Below, piece after piece: positions 18,700-26,751 of a stretch of DNA of 63,046 nucleotides; position 1 is the first letter of the stretch, and each line of letters begins with the position of its first letter. The notes beneath the pieces were generated by a model. That model ran no database searches, was not told the origin of the DNA, and saw nothing but the letters and a program-made list of their open reading frames with translations. Source of the stretch: Bacillus sp. 522_BSPC (lineage in GTDB: Bacteria > Bacillota > Bacilli > Bacillales > Cytobacillaceae); the NCBI RefSeq assembly GCF_001076885.1, contig NZ_JVDT01000074.1:1-63046 (forward strand), given 5' to 3'. A program made the translations under genes and the position numbers.

Positions 18700-19641
18700 T
18701 TATTGTGCCAAAAATTCTTTTATTGCTGTTTTATTCGCTTCTAAATCGACAGATAAGACAGCAGCTCCATTTACTCGCATATCTTGGAAACTTCCATCTA
18801 CTGGAACTCTTAGCGACTCTACCTCATGATTTTTTGAAGTCAATAATTCCTTCCCAATAAACAGCATATCCCCTGTTTCCATACTCGTATTAATGTAAGG
18901 CATTATTACCCCTGCTAGTTTTGGCAGCTTAGCAAATGTCTGTACAGCAGAAACTTGATCAGCAAGTGCTTGCAATGTTTTTTGTTGTCTTGCCACCCTT
19001 CCGAAATCAGATTCTGCATCATGTCGGAAACGCACATAGCCTAGTAACTGCTTGCCATTTAAATGTTGCAATCCTGGCTCCAACGTTACGCCTATATTTT
19101 CAGACATTTGTTTCTCTACATTGATTTCCACACCATCTGGAAATACTTCATCAACTACAGCTTCAAATCCTTCAAAATTAATAATCGCATAATATTGCAA
19201 TTCTATATCAAAATTTTGTTTGATTGTTTGCCTTAAAAGCTCAGGACCTCCGAGAGTATAGGCAGTATTAATCCTCCCTTGACTATATCCAGGTATATCC
19301 ACATACATATCTCTCATGAGTGATATTAGTTTATATGTACCATTATCAGGATGATATTGGGCTACCATTATGGTATCTGTTCTGGATTGATTTTCCCCTT
19401 TACGCTGGTCACTTCCAAGCAAAAGGATATTCGTTCCACCATTACTATCCTTTTCCCCATTAAATTCGTATTTAACCTCGTCTACTCCAATCTTCCCTAA
19501 CGACTGTTTTTCTCCTTGCTTAAATTGAATAATACTGTATATACCTACCAAAAATATAAATAGAATTAGGAATAGAAAGAAAACCCTCCCTTTACGTAAT
19601 TTCCTTCTTTTCTTTCCTTTTCTATATTCCGCTCTCCCCAT
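18700..19641 (-). CDS. LytR-CpsA-Psr (LCP) family cell-wall polymer ligase
   Basis: A 313-residue membrane-anchored protein: a basic N-terminus (KGKKRRKLRKGR), one membrane segment (about 20-40), then the extracellular LCP domain. Family motifs are present: NILLLGSDQR, SRTDTIMVAQYHP with the Arg/Asp pair, ISLMRDMYVDIPGY, RINTAYTLGG and FRHDAESDFGRVARQQ. LCP enzymes attach teichoic acids or other undecaprenyl-linked polymers to peptidoglycan. The ATG at 19641 is preferred because AAAGG lies nine bases upstream; an ATG at 19659 overlaps that site. It stands alone. Confidence 0.85.
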   Translation of the reverse strand: MGRAEYRKGKKRRKLRKGRVFFLFLILFIFLVGIYSIIQFKQGEKQSLGKIGVDEVKYEFNGEKDSNGGTNILLLGSDQRKGENQSRTDTIMVAQYHPDNGTYKLISLMRDMYVDIPGYSQGRINTAYTLGGPELLRQTIKQNFDIELQYYAIINFEGFEAVVDEVFPDGVEINVEKQMSENIGVTLEPGLQHLNGKQLLGYVRFRHDAESDFGRVARQQKTLQALADQVSAVQTFAKLPKLAGVIMPYINTSMETGDMLFIGKELLTSKNHEVESLRVPVDGSFQDMRVNGAAVLSVDLEANKTAIKEFLAQ

Positions 19642-19659
19642 TTCATTAATCCTTTCCAT

Positions 19660-19982
19660 ATTAAAGTTCTTTTTATTTTTTTATGACTCTTTATTACTAT
19701 CAAGTGTAACCTTTGTACAAAAATATAGACCTTCTTCTCCTTGTAAATCCTGTTTGCTATTGAACTCTTTCATTTCTTAATGGATAGCTTTCTTTTTACT
19801 ATCATAACAAAAAAAGTTCTTTTCTACATTTTTTTCTTGCTTAAAATTACATTACAGGATAGAATTATACTTTTTCTATTTATATACACTTACTTATACT
19901 TCGGTATTTTATAAGTTAATCTTAAAAATGGAAGACCCATTTTGCTTCAGATTATATAGGCAAAAATAATAATTTTGCGCAT
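19660..19982. other. intergenic stretch, no gene seen
   Basis: A very AT-rich region upstream of the LCP gene and downstream of the peptidase gene. No reading frame of note and no convincing repeat were seen; the LCP promoter must lie here. Confidence 0.5.
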
Positions 19983-20012
19983 AAAAAAAGGCGCCAGATG
20001 GCACCCTTTTAT
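19983..20012 (-). terminator. terminator of the S9 peptidase gene
   Basis: On the minus strand a short stem (GGTGCC/GGCGCC with flanking A-T pairs) is followed by a T-run. Confidence 0.75.
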
Positions 20013-20019
20013 TTAATCG

Positions 20020-22011
20020 TTATACATATTTCAAAAACCAATTGTTAATATAGTTTAGTCTTTCTATTCTAAGTGTAGGTTTTCCACTTCTTGAAAGTTC
20101 ATGATTTGATTCTGGGAAACGGACAAATTTCGTTTCTTTTTTTTGCACCTTTAAGGCAATAAATAATTGCTCTGCCTGTTCAATTGGACAACGAAAATCT
20201 TTTTCTCCATGCAATATAAGCAATGGTGTTTGCATATTATTTACATAAGCTAATGGAGAATGCTTCCACAGTGTTTCAATATCATTTAAGTCTGCTTTTA
20301 TTTGCCAATCAGTAAAGTAGTATCCTATATCACTAACTCCATAAAAACTTATCCAATTGGAAATAGAGCGCTGTGTGACTGCTGCCTTGAAACGATCCGT
20401 ATGACCTATAATCCAGTTTGTCATGAAGCCACCATAGCTCCCTCCTGTAACCCCTAAACGAGAAGCATCGATAAAATCAAATGTCTCTAGACAATAATCC
20501 ACCGCATCCATAATGTCTTCATAATCCTTCCCGCCATAATCTCCACGTACAGCATCTACAAATTGCTGCCCATAGCCATGACTTCCTCTCGGATTAATAA
20601 ACAATACCGCAAACCCATTAGAAGTTAGTGTTTGGAATTCATGGAAATAGGAATTAGCATACATTGCATGTGGTCCCCCATGAATTTCTACTACCATTGG
20701 ATATTTTTCGCCCGCTTTAAAGTCTTGTGGCTTCATTAACCACCCATGCAGCTCCCAGCCATCTCGAGAATGAAATTGTAATGGCTCAGCTTCAGAAAAT
20801 GTATGTGTTTCCGCAAACTCTTTATTTACATCTGTAATTTGCTGAACCTCGCCTGTCTCTAAATTTAGGGTGTATAAATCTCCTGGATGTGTAGGTGTAC
20901 TAATAGCTACAATCGCTCTTTTTAAACTTCCGCCAGTTGATAACCCATACACATGATGATTATCGATAAGAGACGGATAGATTGCACCTGAAATATTTCC
21001 AAAATAGACAATGGTATTTCCATGGTCAGTTCCTAAAAAAGTAAAGCTTTCATTATCCTCTCCCCATAGTATGCCAGGTGTTACAGATCCCTGTTGAAAA
21101 TCTCCGATTGCATAATCGCCAACATTTACATCCCATTCCGGTGTTAAGCATTGTAGATAATCAGATTCTAAATCATATACCCATATTTTTGACAGAGTCG
21201 CATTCTCGTATTCTCTGCCACTTCCTATCAATCCTAGTCTTTTGCTATCAGGTGTCCAAGTTGCTTTTCCATAAGAGCCATTACTTTCTGTAACCTTCTT
21301 CCAGTTCCGTTCTTTTCTATTATATAGATAAATATCTGCAATAAAGCTAAAATCCTTTTCATCGCTTTCATCTGCACTAATTGCTATGTACTGTCCATCA
21401 GGGGACCAGCTTTGCACATAATAATTATTTTCTCCTGATGTAATCTGCTCTAGATCGCCACTTTCTATATTTATGATAGCAATATGATCATAGCTTCCAT
21501 CCCAAAAGCCCTTGCCGTCCGATTTGTACTTCATATTAGTTACTTCTAGTGAAGTAACCTTTTCCTCTTTCTTCTCCGTTATATTTTCTTTGTCTTCAAC
21601 TGTTTCTCCCATTTTTAAATTACATTGAAAAGCTATTTCCTTGCTATCCGGGGACCAAACTGGATTACTTACTCCATTGGCTAAAAAGGTTAGTTGCTTT
21701 GCTTCTCCACCTTGCTTATTTAATAAAAACAATTGATTTTTCCCAGATCGATTCGAAATAAAGACAACTTGTTCTCCATTCGGTGACCATCTTGGTGAAT
21801 AGTTTCGATCTTTCCCAAATGTCCATTGAGTTGTATCTAATGTATCTAGACGCTTATAAAAAATATTGGAATAATACTTATCGGTCTCTTTACAAATGGA
21901 AGTGAGTACATATAAACATTCCTGTCCTTTTTCATTAACCTGAGGATCAACGACAGATTTTAATTCATACAAAGCTTCTGCATTTATTCTATTGCTTTCT
22001 TTCAATTTCAT
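20020..22011 (-). CDS. yuxL: S9 family prolyl oligopeptidase YuxL
   Basis: A 663-residue serine peptidase. An N-terminal seven-bladed propeller (about 1-400) has repeated WD40-like/TolB motifs (SPRWSPNGEQVVF, PVWSPDSKEIAF, SWSPDGQYIAIS, ATWTPDSKRLGLI). The alpha/beta hydrolase domain has the nucleophile in VTGGSYGGFMTNW, acid in LHGEKDFRCP and His in ESNHELS. The ATG at 22011 is used because AAGG lies eight bases upstream and the length then matches YuxL; an upstream in-frame ATG would add 13 residues. It probably trims peptides in the cytoplasm. Confidence 0.85.
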   Translation of the reverse strand: MKLKESNRINAEALYELKSVVDPQVNEKGQECLYVLTSICKETDKYYSNIFYKRLDTLDTTQWTFGKDRNYSPRWSPNGEQVVFISNRSGKNQLFLLNKQGGEAKQLTFLANGVSNPVWSPDSKEIAFQCNLKMGETVEDKENITEKKEEKVTSLEVTNMKYKSDGKGFWDGSYDHIAIINIESGDLEQITSGENNYYVQSWSPDGQYIAISADESDEKDFSFIADIYLYNRKERNWKKVTESNGSYGKATWTPDSKRLGLIGSGREYENATLSKIWVYDLESDYLQCLTPEWDVNVGDYAIGDFQQGSVTPGILWGEDNESFTFLGTDHGNTIVYFGNISGAIYPSLIDNHHVYGLSTGGSLKRAIVAISTPTHPGDLYTLNLETGEVQQITDVNKEFAETHTFSEAEPLQFHSRDGWELHGWLMKPQDFKAGEKYPMVVEIHGGPHAMYANSYFHEFQTLTSNGFAVLFINPRGSHGYGQQFVDAVRGDYGGKDYEDIMDAVDYCLETFDFIDASRLGVTGGSYGGFMTNWIIGHTDRFKAAVTQRSISNWISFYGVSDIGYYFTDWQIKADLNDIETLWKHSPLAYVNNMQTPLLILHGEKDFRCPIEQAEQLFIALKVQKKETKFVRFPESNHELSRSGKPTLRIERLNYINNWFLKYV

Positions 22012-22260
22012 CTTCCTTCCCTTATTTAAAGTAACTATATATTTCGACAACTGAAATAATTTCCCCTCCTTCTCTCTCTCTTTTCTTCTAAAAAATTTTT
22101 TCAGGAATTACAGCATTAATATCCACCTTCCTAAATTTACATGTAACATGCTTTTTAGAGACTGTGAAAAATATCATTATCAACTTGAAAATTACAGCCA
22201 AACAAGGTATTATCGAATAAGAACAAATGTTCTATAACATATAAGAAGGGGTCAATGATT

Positions 22261-22626
22261 ATGACACGAATTCCTGAAATAGAAAGGGACATTATGGAAA
22301 AAGCTATTTATCTTCCTATGCTTTTAACTATACTTAATCGGGATCTGCAGGTCATCAAAAAAAGTAATTTTAAGCTAAAACAACCTTATATAGACCTTAT
22401 AGAAAATACAATGAATGCAGTACAAACGGAGTTAAAAAAAACGAAGAATTATATGTATAAGCATGCTTTGAAGATTCAAGAAGTAAATCGTGATGAAGCA
22501 TTTACCATGTTTTTGTTTATTTACAACGGTTATGAGGAATATCATAATTACTTTAACCCACGTCTTCGGAATAAAGTTCAAGAACTATTAGAGTATTATT
22601 TATACAAAAGGTTTACTATTAGTTAA
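22261..22626 (+). CDS. conserved hypothetical protein, possibly YhjD
   Basis: A 121-residue soluble, mainly helical, basic protein with a Tyr-rich C-terminal part (FLFIYNGYEEYHNYFNPRLRNKVQELLEYYLYKR). No catalytic motif was recognised. The second ATG is chosen because AAGGGG lies nine bases before it and only three before the first. It is convergent with comK. In B. subtilis yhjD, a protein of similar size, lies between comK and sipV, so this may be its counterpart; that is positional inference. Confidence 0.65.
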   Translation: MTRIPEIERDIMEKAIYLPMLLTILNRDLQVIKKSNFKLKQPYIDLIENTMNAVQTELKKTKNYMYKHALKIQEVNRDEAFTMFLFIYNGYEEYHNYFNPRLRNKVQELLEYYLYKRFTIS

Positions 22627-22652
22627 CAAAAGTAAATAAAAAAAGCTCCTTT

Positions 22653-23240
22653 TCAATTGCTATCCGATTTACTCCACTTCTTTTTATATTTCATTTGGTT
22701 TTCTGCCAGCTCTATCTGTTTATCCATTCCACTTTTATACGTGAGTTTGGGATTCATACTAGCTTCATAATTATAATGTTGCAAAGTTTTATATGAATTC
22801 GTCCTCATTATTTGATTTCTCAGAGAATAGATGGAAATCCCTATTTCAATCTTTTGTGAGTTTTGGAAGGTGATTCTTACTTTGGACGCTTCTATTTTTT
22901 TAATGTCAAGAATATGATGAAGTGAAATCCATGCACAGTTTTGATTTCTAGGAGAATGAGTAGGAAAAAAATAAACAGAATTATATGGATCAATTACGAT
23001 TGGAACCTTATGGTAATAGGTCATTAACCGACGAGTTCCCTCTCTCCTTCCTTCATAGGAGCTCCCCAGATAACTACAGGTATTTTTAACAATCATTAGC
23101 GGGCTATGTTTGCATAAAAAAACGTTATTTTGTTCGTATATCTTTGAATAGATAACACCATTAGCCAACTTATAAGGGAGCACTGCTCGCGTATGATAAT
23201 TAATAGCATAATTATCAACTATTACATATTTTTCTTCCAT
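22653..23240 (-). CDS. comK: competence transcription factor ComK
   Basis: A 195-residue protein. It matches ComK over the central region: the LGSSYEGRREGTRRLM segment (B. subtilis FGSSYAGRKAGT), the VPIVIDPYNSVYFFPT segment (IMVDPSNQIFLFPT), and the Cys/Trp of NCAWISLHHI. ComK binds AT-boxes as a dimer of dimers in the minor groove and switches on DNA-uptake genes. The ATG at 23240 follows GGAG with 10 bases between; a TTG one codon earlier is also possible. The C-terminal tail, which in B. subtilis carries the MecA/ClpC degradation signal, is divergent here. Confidence 0.88.
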   Translation of the reverse strand: MEEKYVIVDNYAINYHTRAVLPYKLANGVIYSKIYEQNNVFLCKHSPLMIVKNTCSYLGSSYEGRREGTRRLMTYYHKVPIVIDPYNSVYFFPTHSPRNQNCAWISLHHILDIKKIEASKVRITFQNSQKIEIGISIYSLRNQIMRTNSYKTLQHYNYEASMNPKLTYKSGMDKQIELAENQMKYKKKWSKSDSN

Positions 23241-23373
23241 CAATAAATCACTCCTTTTATTTAGTAAACTAACCTAATAATAGCACTTTTTACCTAATTA
23301 ACCTAAATACTTCCTAAATTTTCAGAACATAGACATACTTTATAATCAAATTTCTAAATTATTAAAAAATAGA

Positions 23374-23402
23374 TTGATAATTATCAAATTTTCCCATATA
23401 AT
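23374..23402 (+). promoter_or_regulatory. sigma-A promoter with palindromic operator, IDEAL-domain gene
   Basis: TTGATA (23374-23379) and TATAAT (23397-23402) are exactly 17 bases apart. The -35 box is the left half of a perfect palindrome TTGATAATTATCAA (23374-23387). A repressor bound there would block RNA polymerase. The binder is unknown; the palindrome resembles a shortened Fur-type box. Confidence 0.65.
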
Positions 23403-23430
23403 ATTAAAAAGGCATCAGGAGGGAAAGACA

Positions 23431-23661
23431 ATGAATGATAAGTCCTACACTGAGTTTACAAAGTTAAGTGGCAAGAAAAAGAACACAGAAACTTATGTAA
23501 AAGACCTCTACATTGAAATGCTGCTTTCTGAAATTCAATTAAATAATGAAAAAGCAAGTTTGATGTCCTTGATTGATAAAGCCATTGATGAACGAAATAA
23601 AGAAAAATTTAACGAACTAAGTATTAAATTCAACTTATTATGTAAGCGCTTCGGTACTTGA
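23431..23661 (+). CDS. IDEAL-domain protein (YhzC-like)
   Basis: A 76-residue protein. The IDEAL domain is visible in YIEMLLSEIQLNNEKASLMSLIDKAIDERNKEKFNELSIKFN. The start ATG has GGAGGG seven bases upstream. It is divergent to comK, the place yhzC takes in B. subtilis. IDEAL domains occur in small Firmicutes proteins and in ComK neighbours; the role is not established. Confidence 0.82.
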   Translation: MNDKSYTEFTKLSGKKKNTETYVKDLYIEMLLSEIQLNNEKASLMSLIDKAIDERNKEKFNELSIKFNLLCKRFGT

Positions 23662-23684
23662 TAATAAAGAGTTCTAAATAATTT

Positions 23685-23750
23685 AAGGATGCCCCAAAGA
23701 GCTAATCCAGCTAGCTGAATTAAGCCCTTTGAGACATCCTTTATCTTTTG
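23685..23750 (+). terminator. long imperfect hairpin, probable terminator
   Basis: An 18-bp stem with three mismatches (23685-23702 with 23724-23741) encloses a small inner palindrome (CAGCTAGCTG). TTTATCTTTT follows on the plus strand. It closes the IDEAL-domain gene and may be part of the repeat next to it. Confidence 0.6.
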
Positions 23751-23768
23751 CTCATGATAGTTATCTAT

Positions 23769-23875
23769 GTTTTTAAATTTAGTCAAGTATAAAAACTAAG
23801 TCGTTTTTACATCTATGTTTAAAATAATAAACACGAGCATTTATGCAAAATGATTACATAATACTTCGTGTTTAT
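23769..23875. repeat. dispersed intergenic repeat, copy A
   Basis: The segments 23769-23805 and 23825-23875 match the copy at 37510-37546 and 37635-37685. The first shares GTTTTTAAAT and TAAAAACTAAGTCGTT. The second is a hairpin with AATAAACACGA/TCGTGTTTAT arms. Copy A lacks the GC-rich middle and the terminal inverted repeats of copy B. Confidence 0.75.
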
Positions 23876-23963
23876 CGTTATTTGAAATAAAGGTAGCTTT
23901 ATTCAAGAGCTAAATTAGAGATTATTCGTCTTTAAAGATTAGTAGTATCCCACATGGAAACGA

Positions 23964-25244
23964 TCATTCTTGCTGTTGATTTTGCAAACGGATACTTTCC
24001 TCTTCTAGCTTACTGATTCTTTCTAGCATTGTCGGATGACTATAACGGAATATTTTTACTAATAAAGGTGGGTTTACTTCACTCAATCCCGTTTTTGCTA
24101 ACTTTTGAAAAGTAACAATACCTGCTTCTGGATCTTCTGTAAATTGGACTGCATAGTCATCAGCCCTTTTTTCTTCATATCTTGAAATTAAATTAGTTAC
24201 TGGATTTACAGCAAACAGCAACATGGAAATTAATAAAAGTACTAGAGGAAAAGAATGGATATCCTCTACTCTCGATATTTTAAGTGCATCTCCCCATCTA
24301 TTCACAATCCAGTGCATTAATTTATAAACAAAATATAAACCAAACAAGGAAAAGAATAAAGAAATGCCTATCCCAATATAAATATGTTTTTCTACATAAT
24401 GAGCCATTTCATGTGCCATAACAAATAAAATTTCGTCATTCTCTAATTCCTTTAAACTCGTATCCCATAGGACAATTCTTGCATTGCTTCCTATTCCAGT
24501 AACATATGCATTTAATGCACTAGTTTTATCAGACATATTCACTTCGAAAACATGGTTAGCTGGTATATTCGAAGCACTCGCTAACTTCAATATTTCAGCC
24601 TCTAATGCCTTATCCTTTAAAGGGGTGAAATCATTATAGAGCGGATCAATAACAACCGGTTGGATAAACGTGAGAAATAATGTAAACGGAATAGATAAAA
24701 ACCATGCATAAAGCCACCATCTCTTTTGACTTTTTTTCATAAGCCAATATAAAACGATGACAAGGAGATACAAAATAACATAATTCACCCAAAAATCAAT
24801 CATTTCGTCCTTCATCCAGGATGGAAAGCTTTGTGTAGAGATATGATAAGTCTTTGATAAGGAATAACTGATATACCCAAGAGGAAAGGTCAAAACAAAT
24901 GCTGTTATATTCAGCCAAAATAAATAAATAGCTGTTTGTAGCGGCTTATATTTAGCAGAAGACTCTCCCCATTTTTTAAATGCTTTCGAAAAACCAAATA
25001 ATAAAATGAATAAGTATAGAAGCCATTCAAATGGTGTTGATATAAAAAACAAGAAATTTCTTACCCGTGAATATTCCTCACTTAATACTAATTCTCTGCT
25101 ATTTAGAAAAGTACTTGGATCAGCTCTAGACCCCTGAAATTCAAATGGCAAAGTTGGACTAGTGTATTGAAATAAATACCAATAAAAAAACAAGCCGTAT
25201 AACACATAGGCAACCACTGCATAAAAACCAATTTTTCTAGTCAT
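23964..25244 (-). CDS. yhfN: M48 family membrane metallopeptidase YhfN (Ste24/HtpX-like)
   Basis: A 426-residue zinc peptidase embedded in the membrane. The zinc motif is LFVMAHEMAHYVEKH (HEMAH, about residues 274-278), with the third ligand in RYEEKRADDYAVQFT. About seven hydrophobic segments surround it. The family signature SDKTSALNAYVTGIGSNARIVLWD precedes the motif. It resembles the CAAX protease 1 branch. The ATG has AGGAGGG upstream. Likely role is membrane protein quality control. Confidence 0.88.
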   Translation of the reverse strand: MTRKIGFYAVVAYVLYGLFFYWYLFQYTSPTLPFEFQGSRADPSTFLNSRELVLSEEYSRVRNFLFFISTPFEWLLYLFILLFGFSKAFKKWGESSAKYKPLQTAIYLFWLNITAFVLTFPLGYISYSLSKTYHISTQSFPSWMKDEMIDFWVNYVILYLLVIVLYWLMKKSQKRWWLYAWFLSIPFTLFLTFIQPVVIDPLYNDFTPLKDKALEAEILKLASASNIPANHVFEVNMSDKTSALNAYVTGIGSNARIVLWDTSLKELENDEILFVMAHEMAHYVEKHIYIGIGISLFFSLFGLYFVYKLMHWIVNRWGDALKISRVEDIHSFPLVLLLISMLLFAVNPVTNLISRYEEKRADDYAVQFTEDPEAGIVTFQKLAKTGLSEVNPPLLVKIFRYSHPTMLERISKLEEESIRLQNQQQE

Positions 25245-25322
25245 AATCTCCCTCCTGCCTAGTACAACCTATTATTAATAAGTAGTCCAAAAAAGAATTT
25301 TTAGAACTAAAAGGAGTATTTT

Positions 25323-25451
25323 TTGCTATTTATTTTGTTTATCTTATTAGTCATTGGAATCGACATCTGTTTAACACTGTTTTATCAGTTAAACATAAAA
25401 AATTGTCCGCGCCATTCCACTAAAGAAATATTATTCACTGAAAGAACGTAA
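25323..25451 (+). CDS. candidate 42-residue membrane peptide
   Basis: A TTG start preceded by AAGGAG with a six-base spacer. It encodes a strongly hydrophobic N-terminal helix (LFILFILLVIGIDICLTLFY) and a short polar basic tail. The reading frame ends where the lplJ terminator hairpin begins. No homologue is recognised. The good ribosome site in an otherwise empty intergenic region is the reason for listing it. Confidence 0.4.
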   Translation: MLFILFILLVIGIDICLTLFYQLNIKNCPRHSTKEILFTERT

Positions 25452-25497
25452 AAAAGCATCCTAAACAATAGGATAACCACTATCATTTTAGATGCTA
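25449..25497 (-). terminator. terminator of lplJ
   Basis: The stem AGCATC..GATGCT (25455-25460 with 25491-25496) extends inward through TAAA/TTTA pairs. A T-run follows on the minus strand. Confidence 0.75.
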
Positions 25498-25515
25498 AAA
25501 TATGCTCTGAAGTTA

Positions 25516-26505
25516 TTAATAAATCAATTGCAGAAAATCTTCTTTTGTTACATTCCCAAAATAATGCTTAATAGAAATGTCTTCTAATGCCTTTTCTAAC
25601 TCTGCGCGGTCATAGCGGATACCAATAAGGCGTTTCTCGATATCCTCTACATCGCCAACACCAAAGAAGTCACCATAAATTTTACAGTTTTTCACAATTC
25701 CTTTAACCACATCGAATCTTACATCAATTTGCCCAACTGGGAAACGATGAGAATGCTGCAGATTGAATTTAGGTGATTTTCCATAATTCCAATCCCAATT
25801 TTGGTATCTTTCTTTTGATAATTGATGAATTTTCTCCCAATCTTCTTCTGTTAATACATACTCTTGGATATTCTCTTCCCCGTCAAAAAGATAAACTAAT
25901 AAAAGACGACGAAACTCTTCCACCGATATTTTTTCTGGTAGAAATTCAGTAATGTTCGCTACTCTACTTCTTACAGATTTAATCCCTTTTGACTCAATTT
26001 TGTCTTTTTTCACTTTTAATGCTGACACAACATGATCCATTTCAGAATCAAATAACAAGGTACCATGGGTAAACATTCTTCCTCTTGTAGAGAATTGGGC
26101 ATTACCAGAAATTTTTCTACCTTCTGCAAGAAGATCATTGCGACCACTTAATTCAGCATTTACTCCCATGCTTTTAAGCGCTTGGACAACAGGCTCTGTG
26201 AATTTTCTAAAATTATGAAAGCTATCCCCGTCATCCTTTGTAATAAAGCTATAATTTAAATTGCCTAAATCATGATAAACAGCACCGCCACCAGACAATC
26301 TTCTGACAACATGTATGCCTTTTGATTCTACATAATCGGTATTAATTTCTTCTATCGTATTTTGGTTTTTCCCAATAATGATGGAAGGTTCATTTATATA
26401 AAATAAAAGAAAAGTTTCATTTATGTCTAGATTTTTCAAAGCATATTCTTCTATTGCAAGATTAATACGCGGATCTGTAATCCCTTTATTATCTATAAAT
26501 AACAT
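25516..26505 (-). CDS. lplJ: lipoate-protein ligase LplJ
   Basis: A 329-residue enzyme that adenylates free lipoate and transfers it to lipoyl domains or GcvH. The ligase signature RRLSGGGAVYHDLGNLNYSF (about 69-88) and the Lys-containing EGRKISGNAQFSTRGRMFTHGTLLFD are intact, and a C-terminal LplA domain follows. The ATG has AAGGGGTG upstream. It stands as a single transcription unit. Confidence 0.92.
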   Translation of the reverse strand: MLFIDNKGITDPRINLAIEEYALKNLDINETFLLFYINEPSIIIGKNQNTIEEINTDYVESKGIHVVRRLSGGGAVYHDLGNLNYSFITKDDGDSFHNFRKFTEPVVQALKSMGVNAELSGRNDLLAEGRKISGNAQFSTRGRMFTHGTLLFDSEMDHVVSALKVKKDKIESKGIKSVRSRVANITEFLPEKISVEEFRRLLLVYLFDGEENIQEYVLTEEDWEKIHQLSKERYQNWDWNYGKSPKFNLQHSHRFPVGQIDVRFDVVKGIVKNCKIYGDFFGVGDVEDIEKRLIGIRYDRAELEKALEDISIKHYFGNVTKEDFLQLIY

Positions 26506-26659
26506 AAAAAGACACCCCTTAAAATTTTGTAGAATTATATCCTATTTTCCCGAATTTAATTACCCTTTTATACTATAACGAAAAAACCTGAAATAATCAC
26601 TTCATTTGTACTTTTTTCATAGAATTGGCAAAGTTTTTTATAACACAGATTTGGCTGCA

Positions 26660-26688
26660 CAATCAAAAAGCTGCTATTTGGCAGCTTC
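26660..26688 (-). terminator. terminator downstream of yhgE
   Basis: AAGCTGC (26669-26675) pairs with GCAGCTT (26681-26687), with a T-run on the minus strand. A second small AGCAGC hairpin lies closer to the gene (26736-26749). Confidence 0.6.
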
Positions 26689-26751
26689 AAGAATTTCTAT
26701 CATAAATATCCAATAGAGTTTCTATGAAGATACAAAGCAGCAGCTTTCTTA

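Noticed and set aside
23535-23786. 83-residue minus-strand reading frame
   Set aside because: It runs across the terminator hairpin and into the IDEAL-domain gene on the other strand, and has no ribosome site.
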